Shown: positions 19,715 through 28,646 of the stretch, one piece after another
How the letters are laid out: every line of letters starts with the position of its first letter
Numbering within the stretch: the stretch's first letter is position 1
Assembly: GCF_026191375.1 (NCBI RefSeq)
Contig: NZ_JAODTL010000045.1
Coordinates: 1 to 64,000, forward strand
Direction of reading: 5' to 3'
Source: Marinomonas pontica
GTDB taxonomy: Bacteria; Pseudomonadota; Gammaproteobacteria; Pseudomonadales; Marinomonadaceae
Length of the DNA: 64,000 nucleotides
Translations under genes and position numbers: made by a program
Notes under the pieces: generated by a model
Seen by the model: only the letters and a program-made list of their open reading frames with translations
What the model was told of the DNA's origin: nothing
The model's database searches: none

Positions 19715-20476
19715 TCAATCCCAATTTACTTCCGCCAGTGATTCAAAGCTTGGTCGAGCAAAATAGTAACCTTGGAAAAGATGAATCCCCATGTCTTGTA
19801 AAGCATGGTATTCGGCTTTTGTTTCGACACCTTCTGCCACAATAATCATGTTAAGTTCATTAAATAGATTGACTAGATTACGTACAATAATCTGGCGTTT
19901 TTTGTCTTGGTCGATATTTTTAATCAGCGCGATGTCTATTTTTGTGATGTCGGTTTTTAGCTCTGCTAACTGGCCTAGGCCATTAAACCCTGAACCAAAG
20001 TCGTCGGTAGCGGTTAAAAAGCCTTGTTGTTGATAGTGCTGGATGATCGATTCTAAATGTTTGCTGTCTGAAATTTGCTCATTTTCGGTGAACTCGAAAA
20101 TGATTTTTTCTTTCGGGAATTGGTATTCTTCAGCGGCATTGAGTGTGGTTCGAATGCAAAGCTCTGGTTTGTATACCGCGTTTGGTAAAAAATTGATGCT
20201 AAGAAAACTGTGTTTATGAATGCCCAGTTCTGCCGCCAGCTTAATGGCTTTTACGCGACAACTCTGATCAAAACGATAGCGATTGGTATCATTGACGTTT
20301 TGAAAAACCTGAAAAGCACTTTCTTGGTTTAAACCTCGCACCAGCGCTTCTTGGGCGAACACTGTTTTGTTATGGCTGTTAATGATTGGCTGAAACGCCA
20401 TGGTAAAATCGAAATCTAAATCGCATCCTGTTGAACATTCTGCGCAGCCCAGCTTTCGAAAGTCCTTTTGATGCAT
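19715..20476 (-). CDS. EAL-domain cyclic-di-GMP phosphodiesterase with N-terminal Cys cluster
   Basis: 253 residues, essentially a lone EAL domain. The catalytic set is present: EAL at 43-45, the INF Asn, FEFTENE, DDFGSG, TKID, AEGVET and FQGYYFARP. It should therefore hydrolyse cyclic-di-GMP. The unusual part is the N-terminus, where C11, C14 and C18 form a CxxCxxxC cluster that could bind a metal or sense redox state (inferred). There are no membrane segments, so it is cytoplasmic. It is monocistronic, with the helicase gene downstream in the same direction after a 34-bp-plus gap to the helicase's longer frame. Confidence 0.93.
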   Translation of the reverse strand: MHQKDFRKLGCAECSTGCDLDFDFTMAFQPIINSHNKTVFAQEALVRGLNQESAFQVFQNVNDTNRYRFDQSCRVKAIKLAAELGIHKHSFLSINFLPNAVYKPELCIRTTLNAAEEYQFPKEKIIFEFTENEQISDSKHLESIIQHYQQQGFLTATDDFGSGFNGLGQLAELKTDITKIDIALIKNIDQDKKRQIIVRNLVNLFNELNMIIVAEGVETKAEYHALQDMGIHLFQGYYFARPSFESLAEVNWD

Positions 20477-20651
20477 ATGACACTCTCGTTAAATACTATT
20501 GAGTTAAAGCACGGTCGCACACACTACGAACAGGGCTTTACGACACTAATTTTGTCTATTATCAAACAATAGGGTGGGTAATGCGAATTTTCCAGCACCA
20601 TCGATGTGATAATCCTTAAAAATGTGCGTTTTTCCGTTTTTGTAAGCAATA

Positions 20652-20688
20652 AAAAAGGATCAGCCGCTAATGCGAGCCGATCCTTTTT
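20652..20688 (-). terminator. Intrinsic terminator of the AGCS symporter gene
   Basis: AAAAAGGATC (20652-20661) pairs with GATCCTTTTT (20679-20688), with additional inner pairing around CGC-TAAT-GCG. It lies 33 bp past the symporter stop. A and T tracts on both sides make it usable in either direction. Confidence 0.85.
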
Positions 20689-20721
20689 GACATCAAAGCA
20701 TGCTGCTTTAAATAGAGTGAA

Positions 20722-22236
20722 CTATTTATCAGCGGCTTTTTCAGCTTGTTGTTTGTCGTAACGTTTTTCCCAGAACTCAGCGCCTTTGATGCCAAGTGCT
20801 TTCGGGTTAAATGTGTACTCTTTTACACCCGCGGCTTTTTGATCTTCATAATCGCGCAGGGCTTTCATGGTGGGTTTTGCCATGAAGAAGATGGTAATAA
20901 TACCAACGATGTTTAGCCATGCCATTAAGCCCACACCCACATCACCTAGGTTCCAGATGTAACCTGCGGTGTTAACCGTACCGTAAGCCACCATAAACAT
21001 GATAAGCAGTTTTACGAAGGTTAGTGACACGTTGATATTCAACGCACGACGCAAATAAGCTACGTTGGTTTCAGCGATATAGTAATACGCCAAAATAGTC
21101 GTAAAGGCGAAGAAGAACAAAGCAATACCAACAAAAATTGGACCTGAACTGCCAAACACGCTAGCCAGTGCCATTTGAGTAAAGGCAGGAGACGCAATGA
21201 TAGTTGAAGGATCAACGTTTTGTACGATGAATTGACCGTCCGCCAAAGTACCTTGTACGTTGTATTGTTGCGTGATCAAAATCATCAACGCCGTCGCGGT
21301 ACAGATAAATAGTGTATCAACGTAAACAGAGAAAGCTTGTACAAGACCTTGTTGTGCAGGGTGTTGAACTTCTGCGGCAGCAGCGGCATGAGGTCCAGTG
21401 CCTTGACCGGCTTCGTTAGAGTAAACGCCACGTTTTACACCCCAACCAATGGCGGCACCAAAACCCGCCTGAGCGGTAAATGCATCCGTGAAGATTAGGT
21501 GAAAAATGCCAGGTACTTTGTCTAGGTTTAAGAAGACAACGATCAGTGCCATCACAATGTAACCAAGTGCCATAAATGGCACGATGATTTGAGTGAAGTT
21601 TGCGATGCGTTTGATGCCACCAAAAATGATGAATGCCAAGACAACCAAGATAACCGCTAAAGCGACTAATTTCGTTGAGCCAACATCACCAAATGAGCTA
21701 GATACAATAACGCCTTCACCGAAGATTTGTGTAACCGCATTGCCTACAGAGTTTGCTTGAATGCCCGGTAAGAAAACGCCACAAGCAATGATAGAAGACA
21801 GCGCAAATAATACGCCTAACCAACGCCATCCTAGGCAGCGTTCGAAGTAATACGCTGGGCCACCGCGGTATTGACCGTTTTCACTCACCTTATAAAGTTG
21901 ACCTAGGGTGGATTCTGCATACGCTGTGCTTGCGCCTAAGAAAGCCACAACCCACATCCAAAATACCGCGCCAGGACCACCAAAACCAATGGCCGCCGCA
22001 ACCCCTGCGATGTTGCCTGTGCCCACTCGGCCAGACAATGAAACAGCCAGTGCTTGGAAAGAAGAAATGCCTTTATCTGAATCATTAGAATTGAGCAAAA
22101 GAGAGCACATTTCTTTAAAATGACGAACTTGAGCAAAGCGCGTAAGTATTGAATAGAACAAGCCTGCACCTAAACATAGGTAAATTAAGGCAGGACTCCA
22201 AATGACTCCGTTTAAGAAATCAATGAATGCTTGCAT
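20722..22236 (-). CDS. Sodium:alanine/glycine symporter (AGCS family)
   Basis: 504 residues from the ATG at 22236, which has a GAGGA ribosome site. The longer frame to 22377 has no family support. About 11 membrane helices. AGCS signature stretches are clear: GTGNIAGVAAAIGFGGPGAVFWMW in shortened form near residue 70-95 and GxKRGVYSNEAGQGTGPHAAAAA near 255. It takes up alanine or glycine with sodium, fitting a marine, sodium-rich habitat. Monocistronic, with a terminator just downstream. The exact substrate cannot be read from sequence. Confidence 0.94.
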   Translation of the reverse strand: MQAFIDFLNGVIWSPALIYLCLGAGLFYSILTRFAQVRHFKEMCSLLLNSNDSDKGISSFQALAVSLSGRVGTGNIAGVAAAIGFGGPGAVFWMWVVAFLGASTAYAESTLGQLYKVSENGQYRGGPAYYFERCLGWRWLGVLFALSSIIACGVFLPGIQANSVGNAVTQIFGEGVIVSSSFGDVGSTKLVALAVILVVLAFIIFGGIKRIANFTQIIVPFMALGYIVMALIVVFLNLDKVPGIFHLIFTDAFTAQAGFGAAIGWGVKRGVYSNEAGQGTGPHAAAAAEVQHPAQQGLVQAFSVYVDTLFICTATALMILITQQYNVQGTLADGQFIVQNVDPSTIIASPAFTQMALASVFGSSGPIFVGIALFFFAFTTILAYYYIAETNVAYLRRALNINVSLTFVKLLIMFMVAYGTVNTAGYIWNLGDVGVGLMAWLNIVGIITIFFMAKPTMKALRDYEDQKAAGVKEYTFNPKALGIKGAEFWEKRYDKQQAEKAADK

Positions 22237-22456
22237 AGAAAATCCTCGATTATGAATGGCTCTGAGAGCTTTATTAATTGTTATGTTTTTTACCAAAGTG
22301 CTGCGGTTGTGGGGGAAGCCGCTGAGTATTTTGTGGCTATCTAACCTAAAACGGTAAATTGCGCACAAAAAGTGCACCTTAGTGGGGCGAATTTACCACG
22401 AAAATGAAATGAGATCTATTTCTAAGTCGTCTGCAAAACCTAGTTTCATTCATAAA

Positions 22457-22490
22457 GGCCTTCAATCTTAGTTTTGTAAGGTTGAAGGCC
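22457..22490. terminator. 14-bp hairpin after the sulfatase gene
   Basis: GGCCTTCAATCTTA (22457-22470) and TAAGGTTGAAGGCC (22477-22490) form a stem with one G-T wobble and a 6-nt loop, about 70 bp past the stop of the LTA-synthase-like gene. No long T tract follows, so termination strength is uncertain. Confidence 0.55.
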
Positions 22491-22561
22491 GTACGTTTGC
22501 GGTCAAGCTGTGTTGATAATGCTTGAGTTGAGTGAGGAGTAAACTCTGACGTCGAGAGACG

Positions 22562-24526
22562 TTAATGGGGTCTCAATACGTCGTATTTTTTCTCGTTGTA
22601 CAGCCAAGTACCCAATAGCGGATGCGCAATGGCTTGATCGACTAGGCGACTTTCGACCTTATCGCTAGGCGTTAATGCCGCATTGTCATAGGTGAATGTT
22701 TTGGGTTGCTTCTTGGGTTGCAGTATCACGACTTGATCCCCCTTCATGTAAGCCTGGTTTTCGTTGAATTGCATGATGGCTCTTCCGATGTAATCGTCAC
22801 CGACTTTTGTCATATCTTGCCCAATCATGGGGTGGATCGAATCGACGCCTATTAATGAAAGGAGTGTCGGTGCTAAATCGATTTGACTGGCAATGCGATT
22901 GTCTTGTTTCGGTTGAATGCTGTCACCTAAGATCAGTGCGGGTATGTGGAAGCTTGGAATCGGCACCAAATCAGACCGCGTGGTGCGTGCATCATGGTCG
23001 GCAACCACTAAGAACACCGTGTCTTTCCAATATTCTTCTTGTTTCGCCAATTTGAAAAAGTGGCCAATGGCGTGGTCTGCATATTTCACCGCATTTTCAC
23101 GGGTATTTTTTGGTGTGTTATATTGCTCTATTTTGTTGTCTGGAAACTCATATGGATCGTGATTTGAAGAGCTGAAAACCAAACTAAAAAAGGGTTTGCC
23201 TGTTTTTGATTTACTCACAAAATCTTGGTTGGCTTTCGTGAAAAGGTCTTCATCACTGACTCCCCAAGAGCCAACAAACTCTGGGTTGGTAAAATCCTTC
23301 TCTTCAATGATGGCGTCGAAACCATTGCCAAGGAAAAAAGTTTTCATATTGTCGAAGTGAGCGCCGCCACCGTAAATAAAATTGGTGTCGTAACCGTGTT
23401 GCCCTAAAAGTTTTGCGATTGTAAAGAAACCTGTTTGCGAATTGGGGAGTTTAACCGTGCTGCGCGCTGGAGTTGGGACAAAACCCGTTACAACGGCCTC
23501 TATGCCTCGCACTGAACGGGTTCCTGTTGCATAAAGGTTATTAAATGCCCAGCCTTGAGGCGCTAATTTGTCGTATTCTGGGCTTAATGGCAGTCCACCT
23601 AAACTACCAATAAATTGCGCTCCTAAACTCTCTTCTAGAATAATCACCAGATTTTTAGGGCGATCATAATGTCGAGAGGCGGTGTGTTTGTGAAGTGTAG
23701 GAAATTGGTCGGACACAAATTGCGATGGATCCATTCCCATGGCGTTGTGAATTTCAGCAAGCACCTTGTCTTGTTTCATTTTAGGATAAAGCTCAAAGGA
23801 GCTGACTTCATCCGCCATTTGGCTAACCGCATACAAAAGTGAATAGGTTGAGTTAAGTGTCAAACTGTTAACCAGTGGGTCATTCGTGAATGCCGTATAA
23901 CTTGGGTTTATGGCACGGTGTTGTAAGCTAGAGCGAGCGCCTATAAATGCCAAGCCAAAAACAATGACTATTAAAACAGGGCGTTCAAACCATTTAGGTT
24001 GTGGCTTACTGAGTAAAGTGAATCCACGAAAGGCCTTGTAAGCCAAGATGACCGTAATAGTAGTGATTAAGGATGTGAGAAGGAGGGTGACTTTGTGCCC
24101 TTCCATCAACATGGAAAAGACTTCTTTTGGGTATATTAAATATTCTACAAAAAGGCGATTGGGTCTTAAACTGTATTCTTCAATAAAAGCCGGTGTTGAT
24201 GCTTCCATAAAAATGAATAAGACAAAGGCGCTGGTTAGCCAAAGACGCGTCAAGATGTCCCAAGTGCGATTTAGATAAGGTATGCCAGAGATCAGCAAAC
24301 TAATGACAGCGGGTATACCAATAATGAAGGAAATTGATGAGATATCAATGCGTAAGCCATACCCTAGTAACGTCAGCCAGTCTGATAAGCTGTCAATTCG
24401 GTCATGTTTCCAAACCATTAACAGCAGTCGACTGATCGTTAAGCATGTCAGTGTCAGAGCAAAGAAAAACAGATACGGTTTAATGGGTGAGAGCTGGCGC
24501 GTGATCAACTCTTTTACTTTTTTCAT
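22562..24526 (-). CDS. LTA synthase-like membrane sulfatase/phosphotransferase
   Basis: 654 residues: five N-terminal membrane helices (about 15-195) and a periplasmic alkaline-phosphatase-fold domain (about 285-600). The nucleophile region NLVIILEESLG (near 292-302), the ATGTRSVRG and TPARSTVK motifs and the metal-binding ADHDAR are present. Family members (LtaS/MdoB type) move phosphoglycerol or similar groups onto sugars. In Gram-negative bacteria they modify periplasmic glucans or LPS. Substrate unknown here. Monocistronic. Confidence 0.88.
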   Translation of the reverse strand: MKKVKELITRQLSPIKPYLFFFALTLTCLTISRLLLMVWKHDRIDSLSDWLTLLGYGLRIDISSISFIIGIPAVISLLISGIPYLNRTWDILTRLWLTSAFVLFIFMEASTPAFIEEYSLRPNRLFVEYLIYPKEVFSMLMEGHKVTLLLTSLITTITVILAYKAFRGFTLLSKPQPKWFERPVLIVIVFGLAFIGARSSLQHRAINPSYTAFTNDPLVNSLTLNSTYSLLYAVSQMADEVSSFELYPKMKQDKVLAEIHNAMGMDPSQFVSDQFPTLHKHTASRHYDRPKNLVIILEESLGAQFIGSLGGLPLSPEYDKLAPQGWAFNNLYATGTRSVRGIEAVVTGFVPTPARSTVKLPNSQTGFFTIAKLLGQHGYDTNFIYGGGAHFDNMKTFFLGNGFDAIIEEKDFTNPEFVGSWGVSDEDLFTKANQDFVSKSKTGKPFFSLVFSSSNHDPYEFPDNKIEQYNTPKNTRENAVKYADHAIGHFFKLAKQEEYWKDTVFLVVADHDARTTRSDLVPIPSFHIPALILGDSIQPKQDNRIASQIDLAPTLLSLIGVDSIHPMIGQDMTKVGDDYIGRAIMQFNENQAYMKGDQVVILQPKKQPKTFTYDNAALTPSDKVESRLVDQAIAHPLLGTWLYNEKKYDVLRPH

Positions 24527-24760
24527 AGTCGGTCTCTAAATTAGTGATATGGTCTAATTTAGAGGGGGGACAGTATAAAAAGAGTAAACGACATTTTTTT
24601 CACATTGTTATGATGCTCTATCTCACTGTCTTGACTATTAATAATGAATTTGGTTTAGAGAAAAGTGTCATTACTTCCACTAAAAAATGGCTCGCTCTAC
24701 GGATTGCATGCTTTGCAGGCAGATTGAGTAAAGACAAGCCAATTGGGGAAATGGTGAGGG

Positions 24761-24931
24761 TTAATCTTTCTTTTCTATGGTGACTTCCAGAGTTTTGGTG
24801 TTTCCAGCGTACCATTTTTGTACATACAGTGTTCCCATGATAGGCGCTTTTCCCGCTTCAGGCACTTCCTGATAGCGTACGCTGTTCTTGGTTTCTTTTT
24901 CGTATTCAAAAGTAAGAGTTGTTTTAGACAT
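24761..24931 (-). CDS. Small conserved-looking protein of 56 residues
   Basis: An ATG at 24931 follows a near-perfect AAGGAG ribosome site (spacing 6) located inside the 3' end of the methyltransferase gene, with which it overlaps by 8 nt. The protein is charged, soluble, free of Cys, and rich in Lys/Glu/Thr, with beta-strand-like alternation (MSKTTLTFEYEKETK ... GTLYVQKWYAGN ... LEVTIEKKD). I recall similar short hypothetical proteins in marine and pseudomonad genomes but can give no function. Too short for many gene finders; supported by the ribosome site and translational coupling. Confidence 0.8.
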   Translation of the reverse strand: MSKTTLTFEYEKETKNSVRYQEVPEAGKAPIMGTLYVQKWYAGNTKTLEVTIEKKD

Positions 24932-25892
24932 GGTCTTCTCCTTGTATCGTGTTCGGTTGTTTTTTGAATATGAGTGCCTTTAGGCCGCTTTCTATATCTA
25001 TATCCATGAATTCTGCTGGGTTATCCAGTCGATATTGGTAGGTAAGCGTTGGAGCTTCTTCTTTCATACCGTTGATAAGAAATTGTGACGGGATGGTTGG
25101 GTCATTAACACACGCAAGTACTTCGCCGTGCTCGGTCAATAGCTCTGGCAAGCGTCGTAGTATTTTTTGATAGTCTTTGGTTAATGCGAAGCTACCGCGC
25201 TGAAAAGTGGGTGGGTCTATGATGATGAGGTCGTACTCGCCATACTTTTTAATTTTTCCCCACGATTTGAATATGTCATGCGCAAAAAATTTGACGTTTT
25301 GTAGACCATGTTGGTTTAGGCGGTGATTGTCTCTTCCTCGGCTTAGAACGGCTTTTGCCATGTCTAGGTTAACGACAAAATCGGCTCCGCCTGAAATGGC
25401 AGCCACGGAAAAACCACAGGTGTAGGCAAAGAGGTTTAGTACGCGTTTGCCGTGGCTGTGTTCCTTCACCCAACGACGCCCATGACGCATGTCCAGAAAA
25501 AGCCCAGAGTTTTGATTTTTTCCAAGATCAAGTTGGAATAAGAGACCCTCTTCATCCACAACCTGATGTTCTTGATATTCCCCCCAAATGCATTCAGTAG
25601 GGCTTCTTTCGCGACTTCTGTGCTGAAGTAACAGCGATTTAGCGTTACAGGCGCGCCATTCGTTGGAATGAGTCCAATTAATAAATTCGTTATGTAATTT
25701 ATTTAATTCGTCAGAAGTGGGCTCTTTAAAAAGACATACCAATATTTGGCCTTCTAACCAATCGACTGTGACTTGTTCGAGTCCAGAAAAGCATCGACCC
25801 CGACCGTGAAACAGGCGCCGTGCCCCTTGTGGTTTTTGGGCTAGCTGGGTGAAAACGTGTTCGGTGAGCATTGCGAGTGCTTGAGGGTTCAT
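24924..25892 (-). CDS. Class I SAM-dependent methyltransferase (RlmI/RlmK-like)
   Basis: 322 residues. The SAM-binding motif NLFAYTCGFSVAA (near 170-182), an acidic residue closing strand 2 (VNLDMAK) and a catalytic-type IIDPPTF motif near 226-232 resemble rRNA cytosine/guanine methyltransferases of the RlmI/RlmK-like group. A target nucleobase in RNA is inferred from family. It lacks an obvious N-terminal PUA domain. Its 3' end overlaps the 56-residue protein gene by 8 nt, so the two are probably coexpressed. Confidence 0.85.
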   Translation of the reverse strand: MNPQALAMLTEHVFTQLAQKPQGARRLFHGRGRCFSGLEQVTVDWLEGQILVCLFKEPTSDELNKLHNEFINWTHSNEWRACNAKSLLLQHRSRERSPTECIWGEYQEHQVVDEEGLLFQLDLGKNQNSGLFLDMRHGRRWVKEHSHGKRVLNLFAYTCGFSVAAISGGADFVVNLDMAKAVLSRGRDNHRLNQHGLQNVKFFAHDIFKSWGKIKKYGEYDLIIIDPPTFQRGSFALTKDYQKILRRLPELLTEHGEVLACVNDPTIPSQFLINGMKEEAPTLTYQYRLDNPAEFMDIDIESGLKALIFKKQPNTIQGEDHV

Positions 25893-26044
25893 AAATTTGT
25901 GTTTTTGCGATAGTGAAGTAGGGGCATATTTTACTGATAACAGAACCAGAGGCCAGAGGAATGAGGCGTTGATGATGGTTTAATAGAGTTTGAAAGACGC
26001 AGAGTCAAAAGGTAAGGGGGGGCACTGAAGGAAAGCGTAAGAAT

Positions 26045-26082
26045 GACGCCGGTTTGTCAGTCATGACTGGTAAACCGGCGTC
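26045..26082 (-). terminator. Long hairpin after the PepSY gene
   Basis: An outer stem GACGCCGGTTT/AAACCGGCGTC (26045-26055 / 26072-26082) encloses an inner perfect palindrome CAGTCATGACTG (26058-26069). It lies 10 bp past the PepSY stop codon. T-rich sequence follows on the plus strand. The minus strand has only a weak tail. Confidence 0.65.
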
Positions 26083-26091
26083 TAGCTTGTT

Positions 26092-27486
26092 TTATTGACG
26101 CTTCCAGCGATACGCATCTATCAGCAAAAAGACGATAAGACTCACGCCCATTACGGGCAGGCTAATGCTCAGTGCAGCGGCGATGAGTAGGATGATTGTT
26201 TTTTGTATTCCAGACAATCTTCCCCAAGCCTGTAATAAGGGTTTTGATGTTGACCCAGCCTGTGGGCGGCGGATCCACCACATTCGGTAGCCCCAAATAA
26301 TCATGAAGCACAAAGACAGACCAAACGCAGTCAATATTATTTGGTTAACAACGCCAAACAAAATCCCCATATGGGCATCAATGCCCCAGCGAATTAACTT
26401 AGCAACAAGTGGGAAAGTAGCGAAATCGGCACGGCTGGTAACGGTCATTGTGCTCGCATCAACAGCGACACTATCGACTTGAGTTGGCCAAGAGCGATCA
26501 ATTTCGCTCACTCGCCATGCCTTATCGGTTGTGCTTGAAGGTCTTATTTCTAGTTTGTTGGCATCAATTCCAGCGTCTCTTGCTGCCTTTAGTACACCAT
26601 CGAATAGAACGTCAATGTTTTCAAATTTTTCTGCTGGTAGCTTCATCGCAGCCATATCATGGTGACTGGCGTGATCTAAATGATCGGCATGTTCAGCAGA
26701 TACCATTGTGGTATGGGAAGTAACATGAATATTTCTATCGACCGAAGGAGTAACCCAACCGATATTAGATCGCAGTGTGCCAATATTGCTGCCCGCCCAT
26801 TTTGACCAAGTTAGTCCCGTGATAGAGACAAAGATCAGACCAACAAAAAGACAGAGGCCGACTTGATAGTGGCGGCGACGCTTACGCAGATGTTCTGTTT
26901 TATTGGCAAACTCTGCTTTGTTTTTCTTGCCCCCTTTGTACCATAGGAAAAGCCCACCGAGTGCCGCAATCCACAACCAAGAGGCTGCCAGTTCACTGTA
27001 GTAACGCCCAACTTCTCCTAAAAGGAGCTGGCGATGCATAAAGTCGATGGTGGTTCTAAGAGGCAACACACCGCTCGTACCATAAACAGGTAAGTTGCCT
27101 TTGACGTCAAGTGTGACAGGATCAACAAATATGGCTCTTGCGCCTGTTAGCTGCGCATCTTGGTCAAGAAACATCACTCTTGTGGTATCGCCTTGTTCTG
27201 GGGCAGGACGAACAGCAAATAAGGTCAGGTTACTTGTTAGTTGCGATTTTGCAGCGGCTATCTGTTTCGATAGAGGCTGGTTTTCGCCCACACTTTGCGT
27301 TGTTAGCACATCTTTATAAATGGCGTTTTCAAGTTGTGGCGTAATCACATAGAGGGTTCCCGTGAGTGCTGCTACAAAGATGAACGGGCCAATGAAAAGG
27401 CCAATATAGAAATGCAGTCGTGTCATTAATAGTAGTATGGCATTTGAAGATGATTCAGATGCTTTGTTATTCGATTTTGTCGACAT
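26092..27486 (-). CDS. PepSY-associated membrane protein (PiuB-like)
   Basis: 464 residues from the ATG at 27486 (GAGAAAG ribosome site). Four main membrane helices: about 25-50, 175-195, 210-235 and 390-415, with a hydrophobic C-terminal pair near 440-460. A large periplasmic PepSY-type domain lies between. This is the usual plan of the PepSY_TM/PiuB family linked to iron-siderophore or metal reduction at the inner membrane. The periplasmic loop holds an unusual His/Met-rich run near residue 240-280 (several HxxH spacings). The adjacent DUF2946 gene is also His/Met-rich, so copper or another metal is the likely theme (inferred). Confidence 0.88.
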   Translation of the reverse strand: MSTKSNNKASESSSNAILLLMTRLHFYIGLFIGPFIFVAALTGTLYVITPQLENAIYKDVLTTQSVGENQPLSKQIAAAKSQLTSNLTLFAVRPAPEQGDTTRVMFLDQDAQLTGARAIFVDPVTLDVKGNLPVYGTSGVLPLRTTIDFMHRQLLLGEVGRYYSELAASWLWIAALGGLFLWYKGGKKNKAEFANKTEHLRKRRRHYQVGLCLFVGLIFVSITGLTWSKWAGSNIGTLRSNIGWVTPSVDRNIHVTSHTTMVSAEHADHLDHASHHDMAAMKLPAEKFENIDVLFDGVLKAARDAGIDANKLEIRPSSTTDKAWRVSEIDRSWPTQVDSVAVDASTMTVTSRADFATFPLVAKLIRWGIDAHMGILFGVVNQIILTAFGLSLCFMIIWGYRMWWIRRPQAGSTSKPLLQAWGRLSGIQKTIILLIAAALSISLPVMGVSLIVFLLIDAYRWKRQ

Positions 27487-27633
27487 AATACTTTCTCGTC
27501 TTATAGAAAAGGGCAAAGCAACGCCTCTGAGTAAAAACTCACTTTTCTATCATTAGGTATGGCGCACACAAATACATCTGTTCATGTATGAATCAGATTG
27601 TTTTGTGTCAATTTTTATCATGGTTTCTATGAG

Positions 27634-28140
27634 TTAGAGCGCGATGGTAGGTGGTGCTCTGGGGAGAATTGAGGTGAGGGGCACATGGTATTTGTGCGAA
27701 ATGGTCGTCGTTACCGTGTTTGGGTAACGATCCTGAGTCAGGGGAATGAGTTCGAAGGTTTTGGTATCGATCCAGTTTAAATGAAAGAGCAGTGAGCAAT
27801 AGCCGCAGACCTCCAAGAGATTGGCGCTTTCGCCGTGCCCTTGATGTCCTTGGTGTTGATGGTGGCTGCCATGTGCAGAGTTAGCCGATTTACGGTTTGC
27901 CTGCTCGGAAAGCATGTTTGCATGGTCATGATTGCTCATTGTCATGCTTTCGCTTGTCATGCCAGCCATCGACATTTGCATCGACATAGTGCTTGGCTGG
28001 GATGAAAGCGCGTTGCTTACTTGAGAGAACAGAGGCCCAAAATAAATAAGAAAAACAGCAAAAAAGGAAACGCACGCCGCAAAGTGAGCGTGTCTGCTTC
28101 TGAATCTTTTTGGTTTTGGGCTACAGAGTGTCAGGAGCAA
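27634..28140 (-). CDS. DUF2946 family protein, His/Met-rich
   Basis: 168 residues. An N-terminal hydrophobic helix (about 20-42) is followed by a Met-rich stretch, a dense His cluster (about 85-105), a CGYCSLLFH motif near 112 and a short second hydrophobic part ending in a RAPP sequence, the normal DUF2946 ending. Members are often found beside TonB copper receptors and PepSY proteins and are assumed to handle metals. No experimental function is known to me. Transcribed in the same direction as the PepSY gene 147 bp downstream, so possibly one operon. Confidence 0.85.
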   Translation of the reverse strand: MLLTLCSPKPKRFRSRHAHFAACVSFFAVFLIYFGPLFSQVSNALSSQPSTMSMQMSMAGMTSESMTMSNHDHANMLSEQANRKSANSAHGSHHQHQGHQGHGESANLLEVCGYCSLLFHLNWIDTKTFELIPLTQDRYPNTVTTTISHKYHVPLTSILPRAPPTIAL

Positions 28141-28170
28141 GGCGTGCGTATCTTCACTAAAAAATTGGGT

Positions 28171-28539
28171 TTAGCTTTGTAAGTCAGCAGCGTGTTCTTC
28201 AGCAGAAGAGACAATGCATTCGCCAGCAAGGTTAGGAGCAACGCCCACAGAGAAACCATCGTTTTGCATGCCTGGAAGCCATTTTTCGGCCCAATCAACA
28301 GCATTGATTTCTAAGCTATTAAATCCTTGATAATCTTTCTTGCCCCATGCCGCTGCTAACGCTTCTGCTGGCCAAATAGGCAATACTTTGTCGCTGCCCA
28401 GGTCGATTATCAAACAACCTTCAGCGTCAGCCAGTGTCCAGATAGACGCGCCTTTTTTAACAAGGTTTAACACGTGGTCGTAACGTTCACTGCTAGGCAA
28501 ACGGTAAAAAGTATCATCAAGAAGGATAGGGCTAGACAT
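28171..28539 (-). CDS. DUF2750 family protein
   Basis: 122 residues, soluble. The family pattern is visible: RYDHVLNLVKKGASIWTLAD at the start, a DKVLPIWPAEALAAAWG core, and an acidic, Cys-containing tail. No function is known for the family. It lies 30 bp before DUF2946 in the same direction and after a long hairpin (28582-28628) that separates it from adenine deaminase. Confidence 0.82.
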   Translation of the reverse strand: MSSPILLDDTFYRLPSSERYDHVLNLVKKGASIWTLADAEGCLIIDLGSDKVLPIWPAEALAAAWGKKDYQGFNSLEINAVDWAEKWLPGMQNDGFSVGVAPNLAGECIVSSAEEHAADLQS

Positions 28540-28581
28540 TGGTTTGGCTCAGTTCGGTAAGATAAAAAACGCGATCTTATC

Positions 28582-28628
28582 ACATTGATTAAAAGGAATG
28601 ACCTATTCCGTTCCGCTTTAATCAATGT
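28582..28628. terminator. Long hairpin between adenine deaminase gene and DUF2750 gene
   Basis: ACATTGATTAAA (28582-28593) pairs with TTTAATCAATGT (28617-28628), and GGAAT/ATTCC pair inside. It begins 19 bp past the adenine deaminase stop. On the minus strand a T6 stretch follows some 15 bp later, so this probably ends the purine operon. Confidence 0.6.
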
Positions 28629-28646
28629 AACAAGCAAAAAAGAGGT

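Noticed and set aside
22237-22377. N-terminal extension of the AGCS symporter
   Set aside because: The extra 47 residues are not family-like and the ATG at 22236 has a good GAGGA site.
24544-24783. Plus-strand open frame of 79 codons
   Set aside because: Overlaps the well-supported 56-residue minus-strand gene, has no ribosome site and no family likeness.
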